From Nonomuraea sp. NBC_00507 (lineage in GTDB: Bacteria > Actinomycetota > Actinomycetes > Streptosporangiales > Streptosporangiaceae): 64,000 nt of DNA. Shown here piece after piece: positions 15,739 through 26,054 of the stretch. Every line of letters begins with the position of its first letter. Within the stretch, counting starts at the first letter, position 1. The position numbers were made by a program, and so were the translations under genes. The notes beneath the pieces were generated by a model. The model had not been told where the DNA came from. It saw only the letters and a program-made list of their open reading frames with translations, and ran no database searches. The stretch spans positions 9,424,001 through 9,488,000 of the forward strand of contig NZ_CP107853.1 of the NCBI RefSeq assembly GCF_036013525.1, read 5' to 3'.

Positions 15739-17037
15739 CTAGCCGGCGATGTTGCCGGTGCGGTACTCGAGCGCCTTGGCGGCGTACTTGTTGTTCGCGC
15801 CGTACTGGTAGATGCCGATGGTGGCGACGGCCGGGTCACCGGCCTCGTTGAACTCGACCGGGCCGCTCACGCCGTCGTAGTCGAAGTCCTTACCGGCCTT
15901 CAGCAGGTCGACGCACTCCTTGAAGCTCTTGCACTTGTCGCCGCCCTTGCTGACCTCCGCCAGCTTGGCCGCGATGTCGACGCCCGCGTCGCTCTTGGCG
16001 GCCTCGGCGGCCAGGGCGATCAGGTTCGCCGCGTCGTAGGACTCGGGGGCGTAGCTGAAGTCCTCGAGCTTGGGGTTCACCTCGCGGAGCTTCGTCTGGA
16101 AGTCCTCCGGAGCCGCGGCACCGGGGATGGTTCCCTTGACGCCGTCAAGCGTACCCTTAGGCATCTTGAGGTAGTTGGTGTTGGACGTGTTGCCGTCAAC
16201 CATGTACCACTTGTGCTTGTCCGCCGGCAGGCCCTGCTTGACCAGCTCCTGCACCACCTTGGCGGTCTCCTCGAACCCGATCAGGACGATGCCCTTGGGG
16301 TTCTTCGCCTTGAGCTTGGCCACGTCGGCCGAGAAGTCGGCGGCCTTCGGGTCGTAGTCCACGCGCTCGACCACTTCGGCGCCGCCGTCGGTGACGGTCT
16401 TCTGCACCTGGTCGGCCAGGCCCGTGCCGTAGGAGTCCTGCATCGCCATGATGCCGACCGTGTCGTTGCCGTCGGCCACGATGAGGTCACCCAGCACGCG
16501 GCCCTGCAGCTTGTCCGGCGGCGACGTGCGGAAGAACAGGTTCTTGTCCGCGACCGTGGTCAGCTCGTCGGAGGTGTTGGCCGGCGAGAAGTGCACCACG
16601 CCTGCGCCCGTGATCTTGTCGATCACCGACAGCGACACCGACGAGGACGCGGCGCCGATGATGGCGTCGGCCTTCTGCGCCAGCAGCTTGTCGACCGACT
16701 GCGAGGCGATGTTCGTGGTCGTGTCGCCAGAGTCCGTGTCGAACTTGGCGACCGGCTTGCCGAGCACGCCCCCGGCCTCGTTGATCTCCTTGAGCGCCAG
16801 GTCGACCCCGGCGAACTCGGGCGGGCCGAGGAAGGCGAGCGAACCGGTCTGGGGCAGCAGCGTGCCGAGGGTAAGAGTGCCGTCACCCTTCGCCGCGGGT
16901 GCCGACGAGGCGGGTGCCGCAGAACTTGGCGAAGTCTGCGTGGCGGTGTCGCCGCCGCCACCGCCGCAGGCTGTCAGGGCGAGGCTGGTGGCAGCCACGA
17001 CAGCCAGCGCCCGCCCCACGGGAGCAATGCGGATCAT
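15739..17037 (-). CDS. livK: Branched-chain amino acid ABC substrate-binding lipoprotein LivK
   Basis: Extracytoplasmic receptor feeding LivHMGF. Signal peptide with lipobox (SLALTACGGGG), then the periplasmic binding fold: LTLGTLLPQTGSLAFLGPPEFAGVDLALKEINEAGG and DAIIGAASSSVSLSVIDKITGAGVVHFSPANTS, the type I ligand-binding layout. 432 aa. It faces the rest of the operon and is expressed separately; GGAGACACTTC precedes the ATG. The 177-bp divergent spacer (17038-17223) should hold its promoter. Confidence 0.93.
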   Translation of the reverse strand: MIRIAPVGRALAVVAATSLALTACGGGGGDTATQTSPSSAAPASSAPAAKGDGTLTLGTLLPQTGSLAFLGPPEFAGVDLALKEINEAGGVLGKPVAKFDTDSGDTTTNIASQSVDKLLAQKADAIIGAASSSVSLSVIDKITGAGVVHFSPANTSDELTTVADKNLFFRTSPPDKLQGRVLGDLIVADGNDTVGIMAMQDSYGTGLADQVQKTVTDGGAEVVERVDYDPKAADFSADVAKLKAKNPKGIVLIGFEETAKVVQELVKQGLPADKHKWYMVDGNTSNTNYLKMPKGTLDGVKGTIPGAAAPEDFQTKLREVNPKLEDFSYAPESYDAANLIALAAEAAKSDAGVDIAAKLAEVSKGGDKCKSFKECVDLLKAGKDFDYDGVSGPVEFNEAGDPAVATIGIYQYGANNKYAAKALEYRTGNIAG

Positions 17038-17210
17038 GAAGTGTCTCCTTCAATCAAGGTCGGGATCGGTCAGCTCTGCCGAACGTTCCCGATCGAATAA
17101 CGGAAACGTACAAAATGGAGCGTGTTCCAACCAGGTCTCGTGAAGAACTGTCGGCACTTGGATGCGGAGTCGTAATCAGTCCTCAACTTACGGACCTGGG
17201 CAAGGACGCT

Positions 17211-17216
17211 TAAAGT
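17211..17216 (+). promoter_or_regulatory. -10 box TAAAGT, leaderless lipoprotein start
   Basis: TAAAGT is 7 nt before GTG 17224, with TTACGG 17 bp further upstream as a possible -35. This selects 17224 rather than the in-frame GTG at 17215, which lies inside the -10 box. Confidence 0.5.
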
Positions 17217-17223
17217 GCATCGA

Positions 17224-18066
17224 GTGAAGCGTTTTACCCGGGCTTTTGCCGTCGCCATGCTCGCCGCCGGTTGCTCCACGTCCGAGCCACCCTCGCCGCC
17301 TCCCGCCACACCGCCCGCCGGCGTATCCGTCTCACTGGTGCAGTGGCGCTCCGACGAACCGTTGCACGCGCTCCACGTAGCCGTCCGCAATACGACGAAC
17401 ACGCCAGTGTTTTTCGCCGACCTCCAACTGGTCACGCCCTCGTTCAAAACGCTCCCCGCACAAAAAACCGACGCCATCATCAAGCGGACGGAGCGTACGG
17501 ACCTGCGCATCCCCTACGGCGCCGGCAACTGCCTGCCTCAGGGCCTGCCCGAGGTGCGCCCGGCCACGGTCGTGGCCCACCTCAGCACAGGCTCAGGACA
17601 GCCGCACAAGGTGGTCTTCAACGTCCCCCACCCCGACCCGCTGCTGGCCAGACTGCTGCGCGACGAATGCTCCGAATACCTGATCAGGCAGGTGGCCGGC
17701 ATCGAGTTCGGCCCGGAATGGAAGCAGTCGGGCAAAGCCATGCTGGGCACGCTGGTGATCACCCGCCGCACCCCTGGCAACATGACACTGAACGACATAG
17801 GCGGCACCACCCACTACATCGTCACGCCCGAACGGCGGCCGCTCGGGACGCTCGAGGCCGGCGCGCAGCGACTGGAGGTGCCGATCACGCTCACCCCGGG
17901 CCGCTGCGACGCACACGCCTTCGCCGAGGCCAAGAAGGCCTTCCTGTTCCCCGTGCGGGCCAGCGTCGACGGAGGCCAGGAACGCGTGGTCATCGTGACA
18001 CCGCCCAAGCCGGAGCAGGATCGCCTCATCAAGTGGGCGGCCAAGGTGTGCGGCCTGGAGGGCTGA
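17224..18066 (+). CDS. Predicted lipoprotein of unknown function, 280 aa
   Basis: VKRFTRAFAVAMLAAGC is a short lipoprotein signal with lipobox LAAGC, followed by a Pro-rich linker (EPPSPPPATPPAG). The rest looks beta-rich, with VSLVQWRSDEPLHALHVAVRNTTNTPVFFADLQL resembling an immunoglobulin-like strand pattern, and three further Cys residues (GNCLPQ, RDECSEY, RCDAHAF). I do not recognise the family. Leaderless GTG start at 17224. Confidence 0.7.
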   Translation: MKRFTRAFAVAMLAAGCSTSEPPSPPPATPPAGVSVSLVQWRSDEPLHALHVAVRNTTNTPVFFADLQLVTPSFKTLPAQKTDAIIKRTERTDLRIPYGAGNCLPQGLPEVRPATVVAHLSTGSGQPHKVVFNVPHPDPLLARLLRDECSEYLIRQVAGIEFGPEWKQSGKAMLGTLVITRRTPGNMTLNDIGGTTHYIVTPERRPLGTLEAGAQRLEVPITLTPGRCDAHAFAEAKKAFLFPVRASVDGGQERVVIVTPPKPEQDRLIKWAAKVCGLEG

Positions 18067-18129
18067 CCGTCGGCCGGCCCCGGAGAACCGCAGCCGGCAC
18101 CCGGCGGATCGCGGCCGCGACGACGCCGC

Positions 18130-18714
18130 TCAGCTGCGCTCAGCCGCGTCGTCTATAACGATCTGGGCAACCTCGCGCATGCTCAACCGCCGGTCCATGG
18201 ACGCCTTCTGAATCCACCGGAACGCCTGCGGCTCCGTCCAGCCGTGCTGCGTCATCAGCTGACCCTTCGCCCGCTCCACCAGCTTCCTCGTCTCCAGCCG
18301 CTCCGAGAGGCTCGACACCTCGGCCGCCAGCGCGACCATCTCCTCGTGCCTGCTGACCGCCATCTCGATGGCCGGCACCAGATCCGCCTTCGTGAACGGC
18401 TTCACCAGATAGGCCATCGCCCCCGCGTCCCGTGCCCGTTCCACCAGATCACGCTGGGAAAAAGCGGTCAGGATCAGGCACGGGGCGATCCGCTCCGCCA
18501 CGATCCGCTCCGCCGCTGAGATGCCGTCGAGCACCGGCATCTTGACGTCCAGGATGACGAGGTCGGGCCTCAGCTCGGCGGCCAGCCGGATCGCCTGCTC
18601 ACCGTCCCCGGCCTCGCCCACGACGACGTAGCCGTCCTCCTGGAGCATCTCCTTGAGGTCGAGGCGGATCAAGGCCTCGTCTTCCGCGATCACTACTCGC
18701 CGCTGCGTACTCAC
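18130..18714 (-). CDS. pdtaR: PdtaR-type response regulator with ANTAR RNA-binding domain
   Basis: The receiver domain (residues 1-~120) has the acidic pair EDE (11-13), phospho-acceptor Asp56 (VILDVKMP), Thr83 and Lys105 (YLVKPF). The C-terminal ANTAR domain (LETRKLVERAKGQLMTQHGWTEPQAFRWIQKASMDRR) binds paired stem-loops in RNA and prevents transcription termination. Its kinase partner (PdtaS) is not adjacent, as in Mycobacterium. 194 aa. GTG 18712-18714 is fixed by TACTCT 7 nt upstream. Confidence 0.93.
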   Translation of the reverse strand: MSTQRRVVIAEDEALIRLDLKEMLQEDGYVVVGEAGDGEQAIRLAAELRPDLVILDVKMPVLDGISAAERIVAERIAPCLILTAFSQRDLVERARDAGAMAYLVKPFTKADLVPAIEMAVSRHEEMVALAAEVSSLSERLETRKLVERAKGQLMTQHGWTEPQAFRWIQKASMDRRLSMREVAQIVIDDAAERS

Positions 18715-18721
18715 GAGCAGA

Positions 18722-18727
18722 AGAGTA
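18722..18727 (-). promoter_or_regulatory. -10 box TACTCT, leaderless pdtaR start
   Basis: TACTCT ends 7 nt before the GTG start of pdtaR; no ribosome binding site is present. Confidence 0.5.
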
Positions 18728-18822
18728 CCGACGTCCGGTACATTGGAGCCACGCTGGCGCCGTGCAGCTGATCAACATTGGCGGTGGGGTGTGCCAACGA
18801 TCCGGACAAGTCCGGATTTTCA

Positions 18823-18905
18823 GCCGGAATGATGGAATGGCAGACATGGACGCCTCAAAAGCGTCTGCTCGAAAGGGCGTGCGGGTTCGAATCCCGCTTC
18901 CGGCA
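18823..18905 (+). tRNA. tRNA-Leu (anticodon CAA)
   Basis: Acceptor arms GCCGGAA (18823-18829) and TTCCGGC (18898-18904) pair perfectly, with discriminator A at 18905 and no encoded CCA. The anticodon stem-loop GACGC-CTCAAAA-GCGTC gives anticodon CAA. A long variable arm (GCTC-GAAA-GGGC) marks a class II tRNA, and the T arm is GCGGG-TTCGAAT-CCCGC. Confidence 0.95.
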
Positions 18906-18951
18906 CCGTAGCGAGCCGAAAACTGTCGGTGACGTTCGCCATTCTGGCCTC

Positions 18952-19170
18952 GTGCACTCTCGTGAGACTGTGGAGCGAGCCCTCCGACTCTCGGCCCAGG
19001 GCCTCTTCGATCGCCCGGTGGCCGAGTTGTGTGGCGTCTCCATTGGAGCGGTCCAGAAATGGCGGGTGCCCTGCGCGCGCACGAGGACGAGGATCTCCGG
19101 CGTCACCACAGCTGTCCCCGCTGCCATGGCCTCGGCCGTCGCCGAACGCCTGTCCCCCGCGCCGGCCTGA
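18952..19170 (+). pseudogene. Remnant of an HTH protein of the tRNA-linked, LAGLIDADG-endonuclease-like family
   Basis: GTG 18952 opens a frame starting [18 protein letters not shown], then [19 protein letters not shown], a helix-turn-helix I associate with actinobacterial genes beside tRNAs. In intact members a basic linker, a CPRCH zinc motif and a LAGLIDADG-like half (..LLGLYLGDGH..) follow. Here the continuation ([18 protein letters not shown]) lies in another frame (about 19066-19131), so a frameshift occurred near 19065, and nothing follows CPRCHG. The family assignment is from memory; the frameshift and motifs are visible. Confidence 0.55.
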
Positions 19171-19247
19171 CGACGGGTGGCGGCTTTTCGGGACCGCTCC
19201 CACCGGGAATAGCCGACTGGAGATCAACGAATACGGGGGTGGGCGGG

Positions 19248-19670
19248 ATGCCGTTGAGCGTGGCGGAGCGGGAGACCTTCCTGGCGGAGCCGCACATCGC
19301 AGGCCTGGCGGTCGAGGCGGGCGACGGCCGGGGGCCGTTGGCGGTGCCCGTCTGGTACGACTACAGCCCCGGCGGCGAGCTCCGCTTCCTGACGGACGGC
19401 GACTCGGTCAAGGCGAAGCTGATCGCGAAGGCGGGCCGGTTCTCGATGTTGGTCCAGCGGGTCAGCCCGACGTATCGGTACGTGTCGGTGGAGGGGCCTG
19501 TCGTGCGTACCGATCCCACGACGCTGGAGGACCTGACCCGCATCTCCGCCCGATACCTGCCGCCGGACGCGGCGGCGGGCTATGTGCAGGGGGCGGACCT
19601 GCACGCGCTCGTGACATTCGTGATGCGCCCGGAACGCTGGCTCTCGGCCGACCTGGGCGCCCTCGGCTGA
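19248..19670 (+). CDS. PPOX-class/pyridoxamine 5'-phosphate oxidase-fold protein, 140 aa
   Basis: A split-barrel flavin or F420-binding protein: [22 protein letters not shown]...[31 protein letters not shown] is the usual start of this family, followed by [16 protein letters not shown]. It probably carries out an F420- or FMN-dependent reduction; substrate unknown. ATG 19248 follows GGGGGTGGGCGGG. It lies between the broken HTH gene and dapD. Confidence 0.85.
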   Translation: MPLSVAERETFLAEPHIAGLAVEAGDGRGPLAVPVWYDYSPGGELRFLTDGDSVKAKLIAKAGRFSMLVQRVSPTYRYVSVEGPVVRTDPTTLEDLTRISARYLPPDAAAGYVQGADLHALVTFVMRPERWLSADLGALG

Positions 19671-19710
19671 CCCGCCCCGGCCTGATGCTCTGGGGTGAGC
19701 CGCGGACCGG

Positions 19711-19716
19711 TATTTT
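19711..19716 (+). promoter_or_regulatory. -10 box TATTTT, leaderless dapD start
   Basis: TATTTT is 7 nt before GTG 19724, which selects that start for dapD over an ATG at 19685. Confidence 0.5.
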
Positions 19717-19723
19717 GGGGCCC

Positions 19724-20689
19724 GTGACGACTGCTATCGATCCCACCTCGACCGGCGCGTTCGGCGTCGGCCTCGCGACCATTGCCGCCGACGGCACCGT
19801 ACTCGACACCTGGTTCCCCGCTCCTGAGCTGGGCGAGGCGCCCCTTTCGGGCACCGAGCGGCTGTCCGCCGCCGAGGCCGGTGAGCTGGCCTCGTTGACG
19901 GGCCCGGACACGGCGCGGGGCGTGGAGGTGGTGGCGGTGCGCACCGGCATCGCCAAGCTGTCGGAGGCGCCCGTGGACGCCCACGACGTCTACCTGCGCC
20001 TGCACCTGCTCTCCGCCCGCCTGATCAAGCCGCACGGGGCCAACCTGGACGGCGTCTTCGGCCTGCTGGCGAACGTCGTGTGGACCAACTTCGGGCCGTG
20101 CCCGGTGCCGGACTTCGAGCAGACCCGCCTGCGGCTGCGGGCGAGGGGCGCGGTGACGGTCTACGGGGTGGACAAGTTCCCGCGGATGGTGGACTACGTG
20201 CTGCCGTCGGGCGTGCGGATCGCCGACGCCGACCGGGTACGCCTGGGCGCGCACCTGGCCGGCGGCACGACGGTCATGCACGAGGGTTTCGTGAACTTCA
20301 ACGCCGGCACGCTGGGCTCCTCGATGGTCGAGGGCCGGATCTCGGCGGGCGTCGTGGTCGGCGACGGCTCCGACGTGGGCGGCGGCGCCTCGATCATGGG
20401 GACGCTCTCGGGCGGCGGCAAGCAGGTCATCTCGATCGGTGAGCGCTGCCTGCTGGGCGCGAACGCCGGCATCGGCATCTCGCTGGGCGACGACTGCGTG
20501 GTGGAGGCCGGCCTGTACGTGACGGCGGGCACGAAGGTCGCCCTCCCCGACGGCAAGGTGGTCAAGGCGGCGGAGCTGTCCGGCGGGAGCGGGATCCTCC
20601 TGCGGCGCAATTCCCAGTCGGGCGCCGTCGAGGCGGTCCCCCGCACGGGCACCGGCATCGAGCTCAACGCCGCCCTCCACGCCAACTGA
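19724..20689 (+). CDS. dapD: 2,3,4,5-tetrahydropyridine-2,6-dicarboxylate N-succinyltransferase DapD
   Basis: Adds a succinyl group to tetrahydrodipicolinate in the lysine/meso-diaminopimelate pathway that feeds peptidoglycan. The N-terminus ([25 protein letters not shown]) and the block [14 protein letters not shown], [62 protein letters not shown] match the actinobacterial DapD; hexapeptide left-handed beta-helix repeats follow ([24 protein letters not shown]). 321 aa. Leaderless GTG. Confidence 0.95.
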   Translation: MTTAIDPTSTGAFGVGLATIAADGTVLDTWFPAPELGEAPLSGTERLSAAEAGELASLTGPDTARGVEVVAVRTGIAKLSEAPVDAHDVYLRLHLLSARLIKPHGANLDGVFGLLANVVWTNFGPCPVPDFEQTRLRLRARGAVTVYGVDKFPRMVDYVLPSGVRIADADRVRLGAHLAGGTTVMHEGFVNFNAGTLGSSMVEGRISAGVVVGDGSDVGGGASIMGTLSGGGKQVISIGERCLLGANAGIGISLGDDCVVEAGLYVTAGTKVALPDGKVVKAAELSGGSGILLRRNSQSGAVEAVPRTGTGIELNAALHAN

Positions 20690-21272
20690 GGCGAGCCGGC
20701 CAACCCGGCCCCGGGTAGGCGCGCCGGCTGCCCGTGACCGTCCTTCCGGACCACGGCACGGCAGCCGGCCACGTGCGTAAGGCCCTGGAGCAGGGCGTCG
20801 CTGCAAGAGGCTCCAGCCGCCACGCGCGGAGCACAGACCGGCGCGAGGGCAATGACAATGGCTGGCGCGCCGGGCACGAGGCCTTCGGGCACCGCGCTAT
20901 GGCGCAGGCCTGCAGCGCGGCAATGGGGTCGCGCTGAGGCTCAGGCCGACAGGACGGCAACGGAGTCGCGCCGTGGCGCAAGCAGCCGACAGGACGGCAA
21001 CCGGGTCCCGCTGAGGCGCAGCACGACAGCGGCGGCTCGCAGCCAGGCAACGCAGCGGAGCTCAGGCTGGCGCATGGCGGGTAGCGCACTGCGTTGCGGC
21101 ACCATGAACCGTCTCCGACGGCGCGCCACACGGCCCAGCCGCAGACCACGGCCTCAGTCAAGGTTGCGCCGTCACGGCGGCGCGGCGGTGAAGCTGGTAA
21201 CCGTCCCCCTGGAGGGCCGGTCACCAACGTCGGCGGTTGGAGCCCAGGTGGCCTGCCGTAAGAAATGAAGAT
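20690..21272. other. 583-bp gene-free spacer with about 40-bp degenerate repeats
   Basis: No credible coding frame is seen here. From about 20908 to 21030 three diverged units of 37-40 bp occur (near 20908, 20945 and 20985), the last two sharing GCCGACAGGACGGCAAC and a following GGGTCCCGC/GAGTCGCGC block. Stretches on both sides are Ala/Arg-codon-like and may be a decayed gene. No terminator hairpin for dapD or pyk stands out. Confidence 0.5.
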
Positions 21273-22703
21273 CTAGCTCGCGTGGGACACCGCCGAGCCG
21301 ATGGTGTGGACGCGCAGGGCGTTGGTGGAGCCCGGGGTGCCGGGAGGCGAGCCGGCCACGATGACCACCTTGTCCCCCTTCTCCAGCCGTCCCAGCGACA
21401 ACAACGACGCCTCGACCTGCCGCACCATGTCATCGGTGTGATGCACGAACGGCACGTGGAAGGTCTCCACCCCCCACGTCAGCGACAGCTGTCCCCGCAC
21501 GTGGGGCGCCGAGGTGAAGGCCAGCAGCGGGATCGGGGAGCGGTAGCGGGCCAGCCGCCGCGCCGTCTCGCCCGACATCGTGAAGGCGATCAGCGCCTTG
21601 GCGCCGACGATGGCGCCCACTTCGGCGGCGGCCCGCGCGATGGCGCCGCCCGTGGTCTCGGGCATGCGCTCCAGCGTGTGGGTGGCCCGCAGGGAGGAGG
21701 CCTCGGCGGCGCAGGCGATGCGGTCCATCGTGGAGACGGATTCGATCGGGTAGTTGCCGACCGACGTCTCACCCGACAGCATGATCGCGTCGGCGCCGTC
21801 CATGACGGCGTAGGCCACGTCGGAGGCCTCGGCACGGGTGGGGCGCGGGGCGCTCATCATCGAGTCGAGCATCTGGGTGGCGACGATGACCGGGCGGGCC
21901 TTCTCGCGGCACAGCTCGATGATGCGCCGCTGCACGATCGGCACCTGCTCCAGGGGCAGCTCGACGCCGAGGTCGCCGCGGGCGACCATGATGCCGTCGA
22001 AGGCCTCGATGATGTCGGGGAGGCGGTCGACGGCCTGCGGCTTCTCGATCTTGGCGAGCAGCGGCAGGCGCACGGCCTCCTGCTCCATGATGTTGCGCAC
22101 CACGTCGGCGTCGGACGGGCGGCGGACGAAGGACAGGGCGATCATGTCGCAGCCGGTGCGCAGCGCCCAGCGCAGGTCGGCCTCGTCCTTGTCGGTCAGC
22201 GCGGGCGCGCTGACGTTGACGCCGGGCAGGTTGAGCCCCTTGTTGTCGGAGATCATGCCGCCGATGACGACGCGGGTGACGACGCGATCGCCGTCGACCC
22301 GGGTCACCTCGAGCACGAGGCGGCCGTCGTCGACCAGGATCGTGTCACCGGACCGCACGTCGTAGGGCAGCCCCTTGTAGGTGGTGGAGACCTGCTCGCG
22401 GTCTCCCGGCACGTCTTCGGTGGTGATGGCGAAGACGTCGCCGAAGCCGAGCCTGACGGGGCCCTCTTCGAAGGTGCCCACGCGGATCTTGGGGCCCTGC
22501 AGGTCGGCGAGCACGCCTACGCCACGGCCGAGATCGGCCGCCACCCTCCTCACGCGGTCGTAGACCTCTCGGTGCAAGTCATGATTGCCGTGGCTGAGGT
22601 TGAACCGCGCCACGTCCATGCCCGCGGCGATCAGCTCGCGGAGGCGTTCTTCGGACGAAGTGGCAGGGCCTAGGGTGCAGACGATTTTCGCGCGACGAGT
22701 CAC
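21273..22703 (-). CDS. pyk: Pyruvate kinase
   Basis: Converts phosphoenolpyruvate and ADP to pyruvate and ATP. Hallmarks: RRAKIVCTLGPATSSEERLRELIAAGMDVARFNLSHG at the N-terminus, the B-domain entry VGVLADLQGPKIRVG, KGLNLPGVNVSAPALT, MVARGDLGVELP with the catalytic region, and the C-terminal allosteric domain ending KVVIVAGSPPGTPGSTNALRVHTIG. 476 aa. The frame is open upstream to 23777, but the GTG at 22701-22703 is chosen: TAAGGT lies exactly 7 nt before it. Confidence 0.97.
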   Translation of the reverse strand: MTRRAKIVCTLGPATSSEERLRELIAAGMDVARFNLSHGNHDLHREVYDRVRRVAADLGRGVGVLADLQGPKIRVGTFEEGPVRLGFGDVFAITTEDVPGDREQVSTTYKGLPYDVRSGDTILVDDGRLVLEVTRVDGDRVVTRVVIGGMISDNKGLNLPGVNVSAPALTDKDEADLRWALRTGCDMIALSFVRRPSDADVVRNIMEQEAVRLPLLAKIEKPQAVDRLPDIIEAFDGIMVARGDLGVELPLEQVPIVQRRIIELCREKARPVIVATQMLDSMMSAPRPTRAEASDVAYAVMDGADAIMLSGETSVGNYPIESVSTMDRIACAAEASSLRATHTLERMPETTGGAIARAAAEVGAIVGAKALIAFTMSGETARRLARYRSPIPLLAFTSAPHVRGQLSLTWGVETFHVPFVHHTDDMVRQVEASLLSLGRLEKGDKVVIVAGSPPGTPGSTNALRVHTIGSAVSHAS

Positions 22704-22710
22704 GAGTCCT

Positions 22711-22716
22711 ACCTTA
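22711..22716 (-). promoter_or_regulatory. -10 box TAAGGT, leaderless pyk start
   Basis: TAAGGT is 7 nt upstream of the pyk GTG, without a ribosome binding site. Confidence 0.55.
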
Positions 22717-22738
22717 ATTGGTACAGACCACTTGGCAG

Positions 22739-23085
22739 TCATTGACGCCGGAGAACGTACCCGACGTAGGAGAACAGCACGAGAACGGCTACCCCCAGGC
22801 GTGCCAAGTTCGTGTACTCCTCCGGGTAGATCACGCCCTCGATGTAGTGGTCGATGAAGCCGGACGCCGGCAGCCCTTGCGTCCCGGCCTGCCGCCGCCC
22901 CCAATCCTCGGCGAGGGTCAGCGGGCACTCTACCCCGGTGACGACCGACAACACACCCCAGGCGACCACGGCGAGGTGGGCCCAGATCGTCCGCCGCCAC
23001 CGCCACGCCAGAAATCCGCCCACCGCCATGTAGGCGAGGAACAGGAAGTGCACCATCATCGCGGCGTCCGCGACGAGGCGATACA

Positions 23086-23089
<4 letters not shown>
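22739..23089 (-). CDS. DUF2784 membrane protein, 116 aa
   Basis: MMYRLVADAAMMVHFLFLAYMAVGGFLAWRWRRTIWAHL is the start of the DUF2784 family, with about three membrane segments and the conserved VTGVECPLTLAEDWGRRQAG and IDHYIEGVIYPEEYT segments. Function unknown. It overlaps the upstream peptidase gene by 4 bp, so the two are coupled. Confidence 0.9.
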
Positions 23090-24762
<1,673 letters not shown>

Positions 24763-24851
24763 TGTTCCCCCATCCGCCGACTTGCCGCAGAACCTGCATC
24801 TTCCCGACAGTCATCGACTGATGCAACTTCGTAGTGAAATTCCTCTCGATC

Positions 24852-24890
24852 AGGGGCGAAGCGGACCACACCGAGAAGTCCGCTTCGCCC
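24852..24890 (-). terminator. Hairpin terminator downstream of the aldo/keto reductase
   Basis: A 14-bp perfect stem (GGGGCGAAGCGGAC at 24852-24865 with 24877-24890) and an 11-nt loop lie 15 bp beyond the aldo/keto reductase stop. No U-run follows on either strand, so it would act as a hairpin-only terminator. Confidence 0.65.
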
Positions 24891-24905
24891 CAGCTCGCGG
24901 CGGGG

Positions 24906-25970
24906 TCAGCGGGTCAGGTCGATCTCGGCGCCGCCGAAGACGACCTGGCGCGGCATGGGCGAGGCGAGGAAGTCGTGCGGGAAGCCGAGCTCGACCCGGC
25001 TGGCCTCCTCCAGCGCGGCCAGCTGGCTCTCGGTGAAGCGCACGTCGAGCGCGCCCAGGTTGACCTCGAGCTGTGCCGGCGTACGCGCCCCCACGATCGG
25101 CGCCGTGACGCCGGGGTTGAGCGTCGTCCAGGCCAGCGCGACCTGCGACGGCTTCACGCCCAGCTCACCGGCGACCTGCTTGACCACGTCGGCGATGTCC
25201 AGGGCCCGCTCGGTCAGCGCGCCGTTGGCCGCCGCCACGTTCTTGCGGGTTCCTGAGGGGTCGGCTGTGCCCTCGCCGGCGTCGAGGTCGGCCCTGGTGT
25301 ACTTGCCGGTCAGCACTCCGCTGGCCAGCGGCGACCACGGGATCACGCCGAGCCCCATCTCGCGCGCCATCGGGATGAGATCGCGCTCCACCGTCCGCTG
25401 GACCAGGCTGTACTCGATCTGCAGGGCGATCAGCGGCGCCCAGCCCCGCAGGTCGGCGATGGCCTGCATGCGGGAGACCTGCCAGGCGGGCGCGTCGGAG
25501 ATGCCGACGTAGAGGACCTTGCCCATCCTGACGAGGTCGTCCATGGCACGCAAGATCTCCTCGACGGGAGTGGTGAAGTCCCAGGCGTGCAAATAGAGCA
25601 GGTCGATGTAGTCGGTGTTGAGCCGGCGCAGGCTCGCCTCGACCGATTGGACCATGCTCTTGCGGTGGTTGCCGCCGGAGTTCGGATCGCCGGGGCGCCT
25701 GGCCATGGTGTATTTCGTGGCGATCACCAGCTGCTCGCGCCGGCCCGCCGCGAAGTCGCCGAGCATCGTCTCGGCGCTGCCTTCTGTGTACTGGCTGGCG
25801 GTGTCGATGAAGTTGCCGCCGCGGTCCAGGTAGATGTCGAAGATCCGGCGGGACTCGTCCTTGTCCGAGCCCCAGCCCCAATCCGTCCCGAACGTCATGG
25901 TCCCCAGGGCCAGCGGCGAGACCCGCAGGCCGGAGCGGCCGAGCAACCGATAGGTGTCAAGAGTCGTCAT
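24906..25970 (-). CDS. Aldo/keto reductase, 354 aa
   Basis: NADPH-dependent oxidoreductase of the AKR superfamily. Residues of the tetrad are visible: Asp in NFIDTAS, Tyr in QYTEG, Lys in IATKY and His in YLHAWD. SVEASLRRLNTDYIDLLYLHAWD and GVLTGKYTRADLD are typical of the YhdN/tas-like group. ATG 25968-25970 (MTTLDTYRLLGRSGL). It is divergent from the XRE regulator with an 84-bp shared promoter region. Confidence 0.93.
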   Translation of the reverse strand: MTTLDTYRLLGRSGLRVSPLALGTMTFGTDWGWGSDKDESRRIFDIYLDRGGNFIDTASQYTEGSAETMLGDFAAGRREQLVIATKYTMARRPGDPNSGGNHRKSMVQSVEASLRRLNTDYIDLLYLHAWDFTTPVEEILRAMDDLVRMGKVLYVGISDAPAWQVSRMQAIADLRGWAPLIALQIEYSLVQRTVERDLIPMAREMGLGVIPWSPLASGVLTGKYTRADLDAGEGTADPSGTRKNVAAANGALTERALDIADVVKQVAGELGVKPSQVALAWTTLNPGVTAPIVGARTPAQLEVNLGALDVRFTESQLAALEEASRVELGFPHDFLASPMPRQVVFGGAEIDLTR

Positions 25971-26023
25971 GGCATCCAGGCTCCTGCGCGGGCGAGCGGC
26001 GCGTAAGGGAAAGCTCTTCCTGG

Positions 26024-26040
26024 GACTGGCCTTCCCAGTC
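26024..26040. promoter_or_regulatory. Candidate operator between AKR and XRE regulator
   Basis: GACTGG-CCTTC-CCAGTC is a 6-bp perfect inverted repeat, ending one base before the TAAGAT -10 box of the regulator gene and so lying in its -35 region. This is where a self-repressing regulator would bind, and it would also cover the divergent AKR promoter. Confidence 0.5.
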
Positions 26041-26041
26041 A

Positions 26042-26047
26042 TAAGAT
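26042..26047 (+). promoter_or_regulatory. -10 box TAAGAT, leaderless regulator start
   Basis: TAAGAT is 7 nt upstream of ATG 26055. Confidence 0.5.
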
Positions 26048-26054
26048 TGAACCG

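Noticed and set aside
18800..18820. ATCCGGA-CAAG-TCCGGAT plus TTT as a terminator just before the tRNA
   Set aside because: Nothing is transcribed toward it on the plus strand from nearby, the stem is only 7 bp, and it may be a promoter-region palindrome.
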